This document shows positions 63,785-64,000 of a DNA stretch of 64,000 nucleotides, one piece after another. This DNA is from an uncultured Mycolicibacterium sp. (GTDB lineage Bacteria; Actinomycetota; Actinomycetes; Mycobacteriales; Mycobacteriaceae), in the NCBI RefSeq assembly GCF_937941905.1, contig NZ_CALDGS010000068.1, positions 89,329-153,328 on the forward strand. The letters run 5' to 3'. Each line of letters starts with the position of its first letter. Positions within the stretch are counted from its first letter, which is position 1. The notes beneath the pieces are model-generated. The model worked only from the letters and a program-made list of their open reading frames with translations. It was not told the origin of the DNA and searched no databases. The position numbers and the translations under genes were made by a program.

Positions 63785-64000
63785 TCGGGGCACCGGTCCG
63801 CCCGGGGGACTCACCGGGGTACGGCTGGTCGGCCGTTACCGGTAACCCGCCATATTTGCCTCCGTCGTATTCAGCCCGCTCAACAGTGAATCAAGACGAT
63901 TTGTCACGGTGCTGACGGGCTGACCTCAGCCAGGCCGTCACCATGGGATGCTTCTATATCGTGTCAAGGGGTGTCGGCACTGGATGCGCTGCAGCGAGGG
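63785..64000. other. End region: palindrome and possible truncated gene start
   Basis: The 12-bp palindrome GTTACCGGTAAC lies at 63835-63846. It is followed by an AT-rich stretch (63850-63910) that looks promoter-like, then by possible plus-strand starts (ATG 63942, GTG near 63971 after AAGGGG). Too little sequence remains to name a gene. Confidence 0.35.

Noticed and set aside
1..64000. Mobile elements, prophage genes, CRISPR repeats, rRNA and tRNA
   Set aside because: No transposase or integrase motifs, no terminal inverted repeats, no regularly spaced repeats and no tRNA-like cloverleaf were found on either strand.

Overview
The window is high-GC, gene-dense actinobacterial DNA and is almost certainly chromosomal sequence from a non-tuberculous member of the Mycobacteriaceae (Mycolicibacterium-like). 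The evidence is the gene content: a CYP125-type steroid P450, an Rv1894c-like flavin enzyme, cinA, furA-katG, a long-form isocitrate lyase and a RipD-like NlpC/P60 protein. GTG starts are frequent, start/stop overlaps are short, and KstR-, SigF- and rifamycin-associated promoter elements occur between genes. The order nitronate-monooxygenase-like gene, cinA, STAS protein, furA-katG, isocitrate lyase resembles the M. tuberculosis Rv1894c-Rv1916 stretch, with many insertions (family and synteny statements are from memory). No IS element, phage, CRISPR array, rRNA or tRNA was seen.

Layout. 1-7.4 kb: a steroid-related patch. It holds a truncated CYP125-like P450, a nitronate-monooxygenase-like enzyme, a dihydrodipicolinate-reductase-like dehydrogenase and a FabG3-like 20-beta-hydroxysteroid dehydrogenase; three 14-bp sites match the KstR operator TnnAACnnGTTnnA. 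Between them lies a probable SigF-driven operon of a small membrane protein, an STAS anti-anti-sigma factor and an RsbW-like anti-sigma factor. 7.4-19.5 kb: housekeeping and stress genes (cinA, lipoprotein, hydrolase, FAD oxidoreductase, cupin, yaaA, VanY-type peptidase, phosphodiesterase, methyltransferase), a divergent MarR/Bcr-type efflux pair, a ferritin-like gene with a SigF-type promoter and a degenerate STAS protein. 19.6-33.5 kb: M15 peptidase, RNase Z, an acyltransferase-3/SGNH pair, furA-katG, a MenC-like protein with a ruined active site, several oxidoreductases, uninterrupted aceA2 and a catalytically dead RipD homologue. 34-39 kb: an enoyl-CoA hydratase/acyl-CoA synthetase/TenA operon, a NYN protein, a DUF2231 protein with a SigF-type promoter and an S4 protein.

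39-48.9 kb: a rifampicin monooxygenase gene (rox) preceded by a perfect rifamycin-associated element, then thrE, an FKBP-type lipoprotein, a methyltransferase, and a ThDP-enzyme/alcohol dehydrogenase operon divergent from a TetR regulator. 49-62.5 kb: the most unusual part, an apparent organosulfur-scavenging locus. A divergent pair (LLM monooxygenase versus four-rhodanese protein plus DszC/SfnC-like flavin monooxygenase) faces a run of nine same-strand genes: HXXEE membrane protein, FMO-like flavoprotein, sulfonate-type ABC transporter, YcnI and CopC-CopD copper proteins, a MetQ-like lipoprotein and an SDR lacking its catalytic residues. Both arms carry inverted repeats sharing the octamer TAGCGGAA, which suggests one regulator. 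The window ends with an alpha/beta hydrolase and the probable start of a truncated gene.
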